Assembly (NCBI GenBank): GCA_016801845.1
Contig: CM028916.1
Span: 11,281,514 to 11,345,513 of the forward strand
DNA: 64,000 nt
Origin: Polydactylus sextarius
Lineage: Eukaryota; Chordata; Actinopteri; Polynemidae
Direction of reading: 5' to 3'
The position numbers and the translations under genes are program-made. Shown piece after piece: positions 11,310 through 22,889 of the stretch; positions within the stretch are counted from its first letter, which is position 1; the number at the start of each line of letters is the position of its first letter. The notes beneath the pieces were generated by a model, which saw nothing but the letters and a program-made list of their open reading frames with translations, did not search any database and was not told the origin of the DNA.

Positions 11310-14300
11310 TTATGCGTCTTTCAGAGAGTTAATGTAGGCACAGAGTTTCAGTGCAGGTCCCAGTTTAAAGTTCATGGTGCTGACCAGGTGATCCTCTGTG
11401 AGCAGCAGCAGAGCCTGGCCGTCGATCTCCTGGGAGCGAAACTCTTCAGCTACGTCCTGACCACCTGCGCAAAACACAAACAGACACTATTTAATTATCC
11501 TTATGTGATAGTTTTAGCAACTATTTTGATACCATATTTTGATTGAAAATTATTATTTTTTCACTTGATATGAAAATTTCTAATAAATCCAGTAGGTTTG
11601 TCATTAAAAGACTTGACATTTAAATACAAATATTAATTATATACAAGGACAAGAAAAGCAAATAGTTCCTGCATTATGCATTTGTGGAAATTTTTTGAAC
11701 ATCTGGCATCTCTAATTCGATGGTTCCCGAAGGCAACAACAATACGCATTACACAAAGAAAAAACTGCTGTGAAGTTTATATATATGTGTCTGTTTAATC
11801 GTCACATGTGCCAGTTGTATTTTTTTTTTAGTGAATTTTAAATCTCTGATCTAAAGTAAAATAAGGACCAAAGGACTTGATTGACGTCTAAATCAACGCT
11901 GCAATATTCAGTGCAGAACATGTAAATAAACACTTTAACATCATACAGCTGCTTTGAAACACAGAGATTGTTTTTTTGTCCTCATGTAGTCACACTTCAC
12001 AGGAGGATTTCACAGCTTTTCACTGTTCATCATGGCCATGTGGTGTGTAAATGTGAATATCTGGAAGACACTGTGAGAGGAGAGTAGTGAATGCATTGTA
12101 GAATTAAATTACTGTATATAAATTACATATAAAGAACAAAGGTTTCTAGATTATAAGTTATAAGTTCAGAGAAACCACAAATTTAACTGAAATATTGAAT
12201 TGTTTTCAATCAACTTTATGTAGCGTATTTGTTTTTCATGTTGTTTGTTGTTCCCACACTTTGCCCTCCACTTTCTACCCTGATATTTTCTATCTCCTTG
12301 GTCACAGAGTGTTGTTGAGGTCACTTCAGTACCTGGCAGAGAGTTGATGTAAGAAAACACTTGTTCCACGTTCCACTGTGACGGACAGCCGACGTCTTCG
12401 TCTGCGTCAGAAACACTGATCGTTTCTGTCATCCTCTGCTCTCTCTCCTGCTCTCGCTCCCTCTCTTGCGCCTTCTCAGCCTGTTTCCTGAGCCTGGTCT
12501 TCATAGGAACAGGAGGCTCATCTTCATCCTCCTCCTCCTCTTCCTCCCCATCCTCCTCCTCCTCCTCCTCTTGTGCCTCCTCTTCCTCCTCTCTCAGTGA
12601 GCTCTGCTGGGTCTCCTCAAATGACCCGTGAATCTGTGGAGCATAAACACAATATCATCTGTGGTTTTATGCAGTTGGGCTTTATTGATTTAATGCAAAC
12701 TATTTAATTATGTTTCAAAAAAATATATATTTCTTTTAAAAGAAGTAATGCACGACAGGGTTTTCAGTGAAGTTGCATGTCACTGATTATTGAGAGTTTC
12801 AACATCAATCAATTTATAGATCAAATGCTGCTTTAAAGGAGACATGTTGTTGAAGGGTGACGGGTGTTCCAGATGTGCATATTCGCCACTATCCTGAACA
12901 ACCGGCCGACGTGTCAGTGAAGCGCGAGGAAAATGACGAATCTGCGCATGTATAACACCCTTCACCGCCAGTTGGTATGAAAACATGACATTGGGTAAGT
13001 TTTGTAAAAAAGAGTCTTTTTAATAAACTTTCGGTACATTTACTAAGTCATCGGTGCTTCGGTTTATGTGTAGGGACCCTAATTATGCTACTGCCGAAGT
13101 GTGGTGCTATTTTGAGCTTTATTAGTGGTTAAAAATGACAATTTAGATACGTTTGGCTTGACCATCCCATGTTCATTGTTTGCTATTTGTTAAAACAAAA
13201 CATGGTCAAACTCGAAATTAACGTAAAATACCTCGTGTCTGACACGTGTACGTGGTGAAATAGATCCTAGGTAGGTCTGACGTCACTTTAAAGTCTTGAT
13301 TCCATGAAGGGGCAAACTTTTTTTTTTTTTTTAATGCATTTTAATTTATATCAGGATAATACAACGTTGACATCATTCTCCTAGTTTTTATTTTTATTTT
13401 TAACTTCCTACTTTCTTTTCCCCTTTGCTTCATTTATTTTCAATCTTTTCTCTCCTTTCTCCGTCTTGTTATTTCATTGCCTCATCGTGTTGTTATTATA
13501 AAACATTTTGCTTGGAGAAATGCTACATAAATATGTCAATTGTTGACCAAACATATACAAATTAAGGTGTAGTTTCTGTAATTCAGTTTAATTCTGTAGA
13601 TCTGGAGTTGACCCATTTTTGAAAAATTGGGGTTTTTATGGTGGTTATTGTATAAAAAGAAGGACTGGTGGTTTCCAGTCTGTGAAACATTCTCAAGGAG
13701 CTGAAAGATAAATCTTTTGATATATAGACAAACTAATAAATGGAGACTTTCCTTATTATTTGCTTTTTGACTAGATATTTCACTTCAGCCCTCATATAAA
13801 AACTCAAATAAAAGTGTTGAAGTGTCACAAAAGGGTTTGGAACCACAACTATAGACGTTGAACTGAGTCTGTAGATGTAAATGCTCTTAAAATGCAGCAT
13901 TCACTGTATTTATATGTTGATAAGTGAAGTTTTAGAGACTTGGTCTCCTCTGGAGCTTTGTTGCTGTCAGATGTGGCTGCTCCCCAGAGAGCAGCTGGTG
14001 TTCAGGACCAGTGATCCCTTCATCAATTCCGTATTTCCCTGCATGCATCAGGTCAGTGATATTAACTGACCTGTCTCAGGAAATGTTCTCTGGAGGCTCC
14101 GTTGATTCTGCTGGGGGGTCGTCCTCTCCTGCCCACTGGCCTGTGACCCCAGCGGGCTGCTCTCAGCATCGTGATACGCTTGGTGCAGCTCACACTGAAC
14201 CTAAACGCAGAGTTAGTCACAAAATATTAGATTCGATTTATACTGTGTGCAGACGATTAGACAGGCATTAGCCCCTGGGCACTGAGCTGATGGGCTACAT

Positions 14301-15208
14301 CTGGAGACAGAGCTGTCCTCTCTTTGATGCCTGGATGGAAACCTGGGAATAATTACACACTGGAGACTTTTTGTTATAACCTAAATGGTGTTGAATGGAC
14401 TCCAGATGTCAGATGAGATGACGTGTCTCACCGCAAAGAGAACAGCCTGCAGTTTTACTTGTCTCGCGTGGCAGGCAACATAAACCTCACACATCATTTT
14501 TTATCTTTATTTATACAGAAAAAAGTAACTCTGCTTTTTCATTCATGAAGTCAGAACCAGTCTTTTGATGTTTGTCTCCGAGCAGCTGGATGAGAGAGGT
14601 GATCGTCACGCGCTCTCAGACAGTGAACCGGTGAACCGGAGGCGACGCTGTAACAGCTGCTTTAAAGCCTTTGTCTTAAAACAAACCTCATCTGCAGCCA
14701 CAACCTCTGGTCTCTAAATGTGTCATTTCAGTGCTTTAAGATGTAATTTCCTGGACACTGCTGTTTTAAGCAAACTTTATTCACAGCAAAGTAAGCAGTC
14801 TATTTGTCAGCGACTATTTGAAGATGTGGATTAGTACACATTCGGTGCCCTAGGGAGTATTTCTGGAAGAAAGATAAAGTTTATGGCATTAACACTAAGT
14901 AAACATAAAGAAAGCGCTAATTTGATTGGTTTTCCTATTGTAATGGTTGGTAGTTTTAATAGTTTTTGGATAAAAACTGTGACTCTGCGGCTATATAATG
15001 TAATGTATATAATGTTTAGTTTGTGTGTGTGTGTTTGTGTGTTTGTGTGAGATTTATTTACCTTCTGACACACGTCATGGAGCAGAAACGTTTGGAGCGC
15101 AGAAATGTCTGAGCGTAACCTCTGCTCCCGCAGTATTCACACTGCAGCACACCTGCCACGCTCTCCCCCAGCTCTGCAACTTCAGTGGACCAGCTGTTAG
15201 TTATTCGT

Positions 15209-15244
<36 letters not shown>

Positions 15245-18200
15245 CCACACATATGAACACACTCCTCACCATCTGCTGCGGGCCCATCGTTTTCCATCTC
15301 CGACTCTGTTGAATCTGACTGGTCAGCATCCAGAGGACTGTCCTCTGCTGCTGCATCCCCATTGGTGTGCATCTCCTGGGATTCTGGAAGTGAAGCCTGC
15401 TGCTCTGCTAAGAGTGAGGAAGGACCCACCTGCAGTGAGAGGCACATTTTAAAAAGTTAAGCCTTACATAGTGATATATGAAATGTCAAGGGATTATATT
15501 GGATTTTTATCATAAAAGTCAAAAGCCAGCAATCAGTTAAACTGATTTACAATTATTGTCTGTGTATCCAAAACATAATGCACATAATCTTTGATTATAA
15601 TGAATGTACACACGGTAATTTATTATGAGTCTATCTCATATATAGCATTTACATCCTGCTGCTTGTAGACACTTTTAAATTTGCCAGATGTGCAAGTTTT
15701 TATTTTATTTATTTTTTATTGGAATTTGCCAAGCCTTTAAAAAAAATGAAACTGTGTATTTGTGACAGGTATATCTCCAGTGGATACGAATGATGCACAG
15801 AGAAGCTAGAAAATGTCAGAAAGTAGTGAGAGTTGGATTGGCACATTGATTTTAGCTTTAACTGTAACTACAGAGGACACACCGGGAACGGCTCCAGGCC
15901 TTCTCTGATGACAAAGCCCTCTATGAGGTGTGTGAGGACGTGGGTTGTCAGTATCCTGTCGGGGCTTCCTGGGAGGCTTGTTGGGGTGGAGGGAGGCTGG
16001 CTGGGGCCTCTCACTGCAGCAGGAAGGATGGGGGGAGGTAGAGGAGGAGCAGAAGAAGGGGGAGGGTTGCTGCTGTTATTGTTGACACTGCTGCTGCTGG
16101 TGCTGCTGGTGGTTGGTGTTGTAGTGAGGGGGATGGAGGAGGTAGTGGTAGTGATGAGGTGTGATGTCTCCTCCACCTGTGGTGACCTGATCACTGAATG
16201 ACTGGACATGACGGTGGATGAACCTGTCACTGCTGGACAGACACATGAACCAGGATTAGTTCAGTAATTCAGTTTTCATTTTTATGTTTGAATAAAATGT
16301 TTCTTCATTATATTTTACCTGCTCCATTCTGCTTTGGAGACACAATGAGAGGAGCAGGTGCCTTGTCTCTCTGTCGACATTCATCTTTTCTCTCCTCTGG
16401 GCTCAATCCGTTCACTTTGCATGCTTGTGCCGACTGAAATTCAAACCAAAAAAACAAAACCTCAGTCAAACCAGCACAAGTTATAGGTCTCAGGACAAAC
16501 AGGACGCAGTGACTCACCGACGGAGTTTCATTACGTCGGACTGGATGAACTTTCAGATCGACAGCAACCGTCTGTGGAGGTGGCAGGTTCTGGTAGGGCA
16601 TCTGGACCAGAGCCTCGGCCACTGGCAGCTCCCGCTCCGTCAGGAGCATCTGTCCCTGGATGGAGTGTAGGGACAGCCTCTGGAAGGAGGCAGCGGGGTT
16701 GTGAGGCAGCCTGGGGAGAACCAGAGGTGGAGGAGGAGGTGGAGGCTGATTCTGTGCTTGTGGGAAAGTGGTGCGACGTTGCGGTGCTGCCACCAGAGGA
16801 GGAGGCTGAGGCTGAACCATGGCTGAAGGGACTGAGGTCTGAGCTGATGATGCAAACACACTGGTGACAGATGAAGAAGCAGAAGACGATGAAGAAGAAG
16901 AAGATGAAGGGGCTTGGGGGTCAGTGTTGGTTTGTGGCTGGCTGCTCGGAGCAGTCAGTCTTTTCACTGAAAGTGCAAGAGGGTTGGAGTTGGTTTCTTG
17001 GGGTGCCACCCTGAGGGCGATGGGCTGCAGCTGTCTGTGGTTGAGAGCACCTGTGGTGGCCTGTTGGAGGATGAGCTGGTGGTGCGCCACCTGCTGGCCT
17101 GATGGACTGGGCAGCTGTTGTTTGACCGGAGCGTGCGTCTGCACTGGGGAGTATGCTACAGGAAGAGGAGGAGGAGCGTTAAACAGAAACACATCAGCAT
17201 TAACTAAGAAAACTAAGAAAATTACATTTTTTTTCGGCCTCAATATCTGAACATGAACCCACCTGGGGTTATGATCTGGGCTCCAGGTTGACCTGTTTCA
17301 GTTGAGGTGTCAGTCAGCTGGTTTGTCTTCAGGGCACAGATTGATGTTTTGGACAAAGACGCAGCTGGGGACACAGCTTGAGACTGAGAGGATGGTTTTA
17401 GAATGACACTGTGGGCTGTAGCCAGAGCTCCCGGCAAGTGAGCACGCAGAGCCAGATTCTGCACCTAGAGATATGCACAAAAAAAGCTAATTGATGTGGC
17501 ATGCAAATTCCCATCCATCCATCAAATATATGAGGGTTTAATTCTGCAGTGTGGCTCATGCTCAAGCTTTGTAACATCCTGAAATCTTGTGGCATGCGTG
17601 GCTTATTCTAATTCTGTGCCTGGCAAAGTTTGTACCTGAGAGGAGGCGGGTAAAGAGGAGCAGGAGGTGACAGCAGGGAGTTCTGATTGAACTGCAGCCA
17701 CGGGGGCCGCAGGAGTTAGAATAAGCTGACAGAGGAAAACGCATTGAGTAAAAATAGAAGCAGGGGCAAACGAGTCATGCAGTTTTAAAGTACCAGTGCA
17801 ATCATGAACTTGAGATATTAGAAATGTTTTGTACCATCTGAGTTCGAAGATACATCTGAGCTTGGTTACAGTTGGCTGGTCTGTTTCCCAGGAGCATGGC
17901 CTGCTGGGATATGGTGGTGGCAGCAGCGGTGGAGTTGGATGTTTGGGTTCGACCTATCAGCTGCGCCGTCACTGGTGATGCTGGTAATGTAATCTGAATT
18001 CAGGGAGATGTGACAAATAATAAAAAACATCAGTAGTCTGAGGTTCACATTTGTGGTCATGTTGGTGAGAGTTAAAACACAGATGCTCACTGAGTTTGGG
18101 GAAACACCAGCAGGTTGAACCAAACCACCAGTGGATGAAGAGGGAGAGTGTCTCTGACAGACTGAAGCCTGAAGAGAATAGAAAAAAACATTCTGCCGTG

Positions 18201-19597
18201 TCGTTCTCTCACACTGTGTGTACGAACATAACATGAAGAGCTCTCTGCTGACCTGTTGTATGGTGGCCAGACTCTGCAGATGGGGGCTGTGCTGGTGCTG
18301 CTGCAGAGCTGCTGTCTGAAGCATGAGGTGCTGCTGCTGGGCCGTGTACATCTGATGCAGGTACTGAGCCGCCATGCTCTGAGGTCTGTGGATGGCGTGC
18401 TGGATCACCTGTTGGATCAGATCACAAACAATAGTAATTTTCAGTCCATTATTTGCAGTGCACCTTCAGAAATGTTATCCTTTAGTGCAGTAGTATTTAG
18501 AACAAATTGAACTCATGTTGATGGACAAACCATTATTAATACTTGTTATCAGTGTTTGATATTATAACTAGTCTATTTACTAAAAAAATCTACTGCACAT
18601 TCAGTTCAGCCAGTCAGTTCAAACAATGTCTTCAGAGATCTCAGGTACTGCCTATTACCTGAATATATAAATCAAACAATCCCTGCACTGCTGATCCCCA
18701 AGACTGTCTATTGCCTGGATCCTTTGAATAAAACAATAAAACATGCAGGGGTCCAAGATGTTGTCTATTGCCTAGATTCGTTGAAAAAAAAAAAAACTCC
18801 ATATGGAGATCTCGTGTCTATATCTATTATCTGGATTTCCATTCTGTCAACTTATGTGCGCTGTGATGTTTGGATGTACGATCACCTGGTCTATTTGCTT
18901 GTCAAATTAGGTAATATATACAGGGATATTATCTTTTTCCTAGACAGCCTTTTTTCATATTCCTAGTCAAGTTGAACAATGAATGCAGAGGGCCAGGGGA
19001 TTGTCTGTCATCTGGGCCGTTGAATAAAACAATGAATGCAGGTGGCCCAGGTACTGTCTACTGTCTGGACAATAAAGAGAAAATATATGGAGGTCTCCTG
19101 TCCATGTGTATTACCTTTACATCCCCCCTGTCACATGAATGTATGTATGGATCTACAATCACCTGCTTGTTTGCTTCTCAAATGAAATAATGTATACAGA
19201 GGTCCAAGGTTGCTGTCTGTTATCTGGATTGCCTGACAGTCACTGAAAAAATTGCATGCACAGGTCCTAGGTACTGTCTATCACCTGGACTATCTTCCTG
19301 TTAAATGAAACATGCAGGGGTCCTACAGGTAGCTACAGTCTATTTCATTGACTGTCTCAAATTAAGCACATGGGACTGGCTGGTACTGTCTATTACCTGG
19401 ACTGCTTGTCTGTCAGACGGAATGATGCTGAGGGAAGTGGAGGGCGCTTGGTTGCACGTGGTGCTGATGCTGCTGCTGCTACTGGAGCTGGCCGTTGCCA
19501 TGGTGACGGAGGCTGATGTAGTGGGGGTTGTGACGGCGGTGGCTACAGTCCTATTAGTCCTTTCTGCCTGTTTCTCTCCTGGGCTCTGCCTCTCCAT
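11310..19597 (-). CDS. phc3: Polyhomeotic-like protein 3 (PRC1 subunit)
   Basis: Polycomb repressive complex 1 scaffold whose SAM domain polymerises to compact chromatin in the nucleus. Fourteen coding exons on the minus strand: 19597-19397, 18408-18253, 18168-18091, 17993-17835, 17725-17636, 17464-17263, 17155-16518, 16433-16319, 16229-15883, 15429-15270, 15173-15062, 14200-14071, 12633-12333 and 11464-11310, giving 947 aa (human about 983). The N-terminus is Ser/Thr-rich; a Gln-rich block (MYTAQQQHLMLQTAALQQ) follows, then Pro/Gln-rich low complexity. LIEGFVIREGLEPFPV near residues 645-662 is the PHC homology motif. The FCS zinc finger has C727, C730, C746 and C750. An acidic run of about 27 residues precedes a basic stretch, and the SAM domain is about 879-945 (WNVEQVFSYINSLPG). 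ELPVAEALVQ and QTLPPPQTVAV-like blocks match PHC3 over PHC1/2. Start: the first ATG in the exon after a CAG acceptor. Confidence 0.95.
12841..12989. mobile_element. Imperfect hairpin, candidate MITE in phc3 intron
   Basis: The left segment (about 12855-12894) and the reverse complement of the right segment (about 12925-12974) align with roughly three quarters identity: GGTGACGGGTGTT faces GGTGAAGGGTGTT, and CATATTCGCCA faces CAGATTCGTCA. Outer arms (GACATGTTGTT and GTCATGTTTT) extend the pairing. The segment lies in the intron between phc3 exons 12 and 13. This looks like a decayed foldback element, but no target duplication was found. Confidence 0.4.
15210..15241. repeat. (CA)n microsatellite filling a tiny phc3 intron
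   Basis: About 16 CA units on the plus strand, therefore (TG)n in the phc3 transcript. It occupies about a third of an intron of only about 91-97 nt just upstream of the FCS zinc-finger exon. Confidence 0.95.
18642..19396. repeat. Degenerate minisatellite derived from phc3 exon end and 5' splice site
   Basis: About 14 diverged units with a period near 50-60 bp fill the intron next to the phc3 start exon. The recurring core on the plus strand is GGTACTGTCTATTACCTGGA or close variants, seen near 18642, 18701, 18757, 18813, 18878, 18922, 18996, 19049, 19099, 19151, 19209, 19268 and 19331. The final instance, 19382-19401, spans the real exon/intron boundary at 19397. A second shared block, AAACATGCAGGGGTCC or a variant, follows several cores. 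Each core is the reverse complement of the exon end plus donor, so the array carries decoy donors on the transcribed strand. Confidence 0.75.
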
Positions 19598-19634
19598 CTC
19601 CCAGGTCGCACACACAGATTCAGAGATGGGAAAA
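19598..19634 (-). other. phc3 5'UTR part of first coding exon
   Basis: On the minus strand a CCACAG acceptor ends at 19635 and 37 nt of untranslated sequence precede the ATG. A non-coding exon must therefore lie further right. Confidence 0.6.
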
Positions 19635-20623
19635 CTGTGGAGATGAAACAAACGTTAATTAACAGGAGGTTCATAAACATAGCAACTTCATCTGATTCAG
19701 ATTTAAAGATGTTTCAATGTTCAGCACTTTTCTTTCACTCTGCTGCTGCGAAAGCTTTTCACTGAACTGTGTCTAGAAAAAAAAAGATGAATAGTTGTTA
19801 ATGTGTGGGGGGAAAAATGAGATTAACTCATAGAGTACATCCAATCACACCTTAGGTTCAGACTCAACTCATGTTATATAATTTGACTATAATTAAAACA
19901 TTTAAAACCTCTTGTGTATGGCCTGATTTTATTCATTCAGCATAAATGGAGAAACGCTTTGAGGCATTTCAGTTCAAAATGCAACAAATAAAACAAGCAA
20001 TAAAGTCAATAAAATGAATATAAACTCACAGATTTTGAATAATGTAAATGTGAGAAGGTGGTTTTATTGCATCTTTTAGTTTCTTTTTTGACCTTTGGTC
20101 ACTCAAATATAAAAATCAGAACCGTATCATCACACTGTAACCCATAAGTTTGAGACAAACTATAACATGATAATGTGAAGAAAACAAATGCATTTGTTGC
20201 ATGTTAAGTATGAAAACACTGTTATGATGATTAATGAGAATGTGTGTGTGTAATTGATTGATTGATGGGGGGTTTATGTGCCTCACACAGACAAAGATGC
20301 TGCAGTGATGGAAGTTTTTTTTTTTCTTTGAATATCTGTAATATCTGTATTCTATATTTTATAATAATAATCTAAAAGAGAACGCCTTTAAATAGTGTAA
20401 TACCCTGCCGTGATTCGTGAGGATAAACGCTGCTGCTCACACGCTGAATATTGATTTTTTTTTTTTTTTTTTGCTGCAGAGTCGGTTCAGTCTAATTACA
20501 AGCAGCAGGCATGCTATTCTCGATAAAACCCTCAACGATCACAACATCAGTCTTATCTTTAAAATGGACTGTCCATGATTAAGGAGCCTTGAATGAATTC
20601 AACAAATGAGGAAATGAGGATGC

Positions 20624-20671
20624 GTGTCTGTCTATCTGTCTGTCTGTCTGTCTGTCTGCCTGTCTGTCTGC
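20624..20671. repeat. (TCTG)n tetranucleotide repeat
   Basis: Roughly ten TCTG units with minor variants (TCTA, CCTG). On the phc3 strand this reads as CAGA repeats just downstream of the candidate first exon. Confidence 0.9.
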
Positions 20672-20708
20672 GCTCACACTGAGCTTTATGCATGCACAAT
20701 CATTCACC

Positions 20709-20990
20709 TCTTGTCGGCGGTACCTGCCTGGTATTGAGAGACTCGGGCCATCAGGAACTGACCAAACCCCGGCACATTGTCCCAGTCATGAAGCCCACTG
20801 ATGCGTCAGTACTGTCTAAAATGGAGATGAAAAAAAAAAATCAGTCGGTACAGAGCAGAGCAGGCGATTTAAAGAAAAGGAGAAAAAAAGGCTTGACACA
20901 GCACCGCTCGCAGTGTGGGAGGACCATCCACAGGCGCTGCGCTCAGAGCGCGGACAGTCCCGGTCAGATGTCTGAGCGCTTTCACTATGT
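20709..20990 (-). promoter_or_regulatory. Candidate phc3 non-coding exon 1 and promoter
   Basis: A comparatively GC- and CpG-rich stretch in AT-rich surroundings, on the correct side of the phc3 acceptor. On the minus strand it ends with AAGAG followed by gtgaat, a plausible donor, at 20708/20709. Intron and exon assignment is inference. A second candidate for the start is the CpG-richer DNA near 22.9 kb, shared with prkci. Confidence 0.3.
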
Positions 20991-21263
20991 GCTGTCATTT
21001 GGTTTGAATTCACGCATTTATTCACGTGAAACTGTAAATACTCATTAAAATCATGATGCGAAAGGGGAAAACCATGAGGACTATCAAACAAGATTATACG
21101 TCAGAGGAAAATTAAAAAAAACAATGGCACAAGCGCTGCAGACTTTCAGTAAAATTAAACGACCATAATATCACTTGTTGTGGGTGTGTTTTCTAAAATA
21201 CCAGATCTAAATTAGTTTTACGTTATTACACAAAATAAGAAGATGAAGTCTACTCTTGCACCG

Positions 21264-21325
21264 TACATTTACAATTTACTATAATTGATTGATATACCAA
21301 TCAATTATAGTAAATTGTAAATGTA
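21264..21325. repeat. Perfect 28-bp inverted repeat (hairpin)
   Basis: The left arm 21264-21291 and right arm 21298-21325 are exact reverse complements separated by the 6-nt spacer ATATAC. Shorter outer matches (CTTGCAC near 21254, GTGCAAG near 21348) suggest a longer element interrupted on the right side. The element lies in the phc3-prkci spacer and could be a foldback MITE. Confidence 0.85.
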
Positions 21326-21949
21326 AAATGTAAATTATAGTGTAAATGTGTGCAAGTAAAGCATAAACAATTAGTTAATGTCTTCTTATTATTATTATTT
21401 AATATTGTAATTATAATTATTATTATCATTATTAGTAGTAGTAATGTAGTATCTGGTTTGTGTGGTCATTTTAATTACATTAATTTACAGCTATATGAAT
21501 CATATTCTATATATTTTTGCTGTAACTCATATTATCAACTAACCAACAATAAAGGCATTGAATCAAATTAAACTGAACCAGCTTGTTGACCAGGAGTGTT
21601 ATAAAATCATAATCTGCTCGTAATTTTCAGGTTAATGTGGTTGAGTAACAGTTTTGTGTTGTTTTACAGTGTTGATGCAACCTGATCATCGTGGAGGCTG
21701 CAGTTTGTTTTGCTGCTGTCATCCAGAAAAGACATGTGTCAGTATATATCAATATGTTACATCACTAATACATGCCTACAGAGCAGCCTCTGTGTCGGCA
21801 TCCAACTACTTAAACTCAGTCATACAGGCTCATGATCCTTGCCAACCACAGACTTTTTGGTTTGTGGTTGATGGTTGAACTCCAAAATGTTATCAGAGCA
21901 GAGAATAAGCAGTCTGTGTTGAGGAATCTGAACCATCATCTCTTTTAAA

Positions 21950-22143
21950 GGCCTGCCCTCTCCAAACACCTCTTACAATGCCTAAACAATAATTGCTTTG
22001 CACTTAAGTTTTTGCCCGATCTTGTTGTGTTTTGCTTTATTGAACAGACTTAGGATTTAGTTTAACATTTTCTACTACACTGAAGTTAGTGTTGTCCTTC
22101 ACTTGCAAGTTGCTTTGGATGAAAGCATCTGCTAAAGCCATCA
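21950..22143 (+). mobile_element. Remnant ending in a teleost LINE/SINE-type 3' tail
   Basis: The block ends with GCTTTGGATGAAAGCATCTG followed by CTAAA, close to the 3' motif (GCTTTGGATAAAAGCGTCTG then CTAAA) found at the end of very many teleost retroelement copies. The preceding 150-400 bp probably belong to the same degraded element. Assignment to an L2-like or SINE family is from memory; no internal promoter boxes or terminal repeat were seen. Confidence 0.45.
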
Positions 22144-22889
22144 TGACCATACCATGACCAAGAGAATGAACACCTCTGCACAGACCATAAATAACTGGAA
22201 TGACATAATTATTAGGTGATATTATTAATTAACAAAGAGCAAGAAACAAAGAATAATATATGGGATGAATCCATTAGTAGGTATACAATGTGCAAATTAG
22301 ATTTATTTAATTGTATGTATTTATTATACCACACTAAAGTTGCATTGAATCAAATATATCTAATTCAATTCAATTAAATATATAAATGCTAATATTTAAA
22401 ATCATTGGAAATCTATTTAAACAATTAGCTAACAGTTGTGTATGGGTATGCTAGTAATTTCCCTTCTGTCCTTTCTGTTATCAGTCACATTAATAATAGC
22501 TCAGTCGTCTCTAAAATCAAGCGAAAAAAAATGTCCAAACAAAGCAAGTGCTTTTTTTGGTCATATTTACATTATTTCCGAGCCAAAAAACTTGAATACG
22601 CGACGTGTCTTGAGGGGTTTTACGATGTCCGAGCTCAGATGTTTGCACATGAATGCATCACTCACACACGAGAAAATCTGGAGTTGGTACAGTCGGAATG
22701 CTGGATAAGGATGTATTTAAATTCAATGACTTGTAAATCTGGTCATATTGCGTTTTAGATACTTTGTGAGCTATAAATATTTTAAAATAGAACTTTTTAA
22801 TGTTTCACTTAATATTTATCCAACACCAGCATATATTACTGAAAGATGCCAAGTTATGTGCCACCCCGGGCATTCCGTCAGTGGACTCG
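22144..22889. other. AT-rich spacer upstream of prkci
   Basis: Mostly low-GC DNA. Overlapping open frames of 90-106 codons at 22436-22758 match no family I know and contain poly-Lys and poly-Phe runs from A/T tracts, so I treat them as chance. Confidence 0.5.

Noticed and set aside
22436..22758. Overlapping 90- and 106-codon frames upstream of prkci
   Set aside because: No recognisable family; Lys and Phe runs come from A/T homopolymers, and two registers are open at once.
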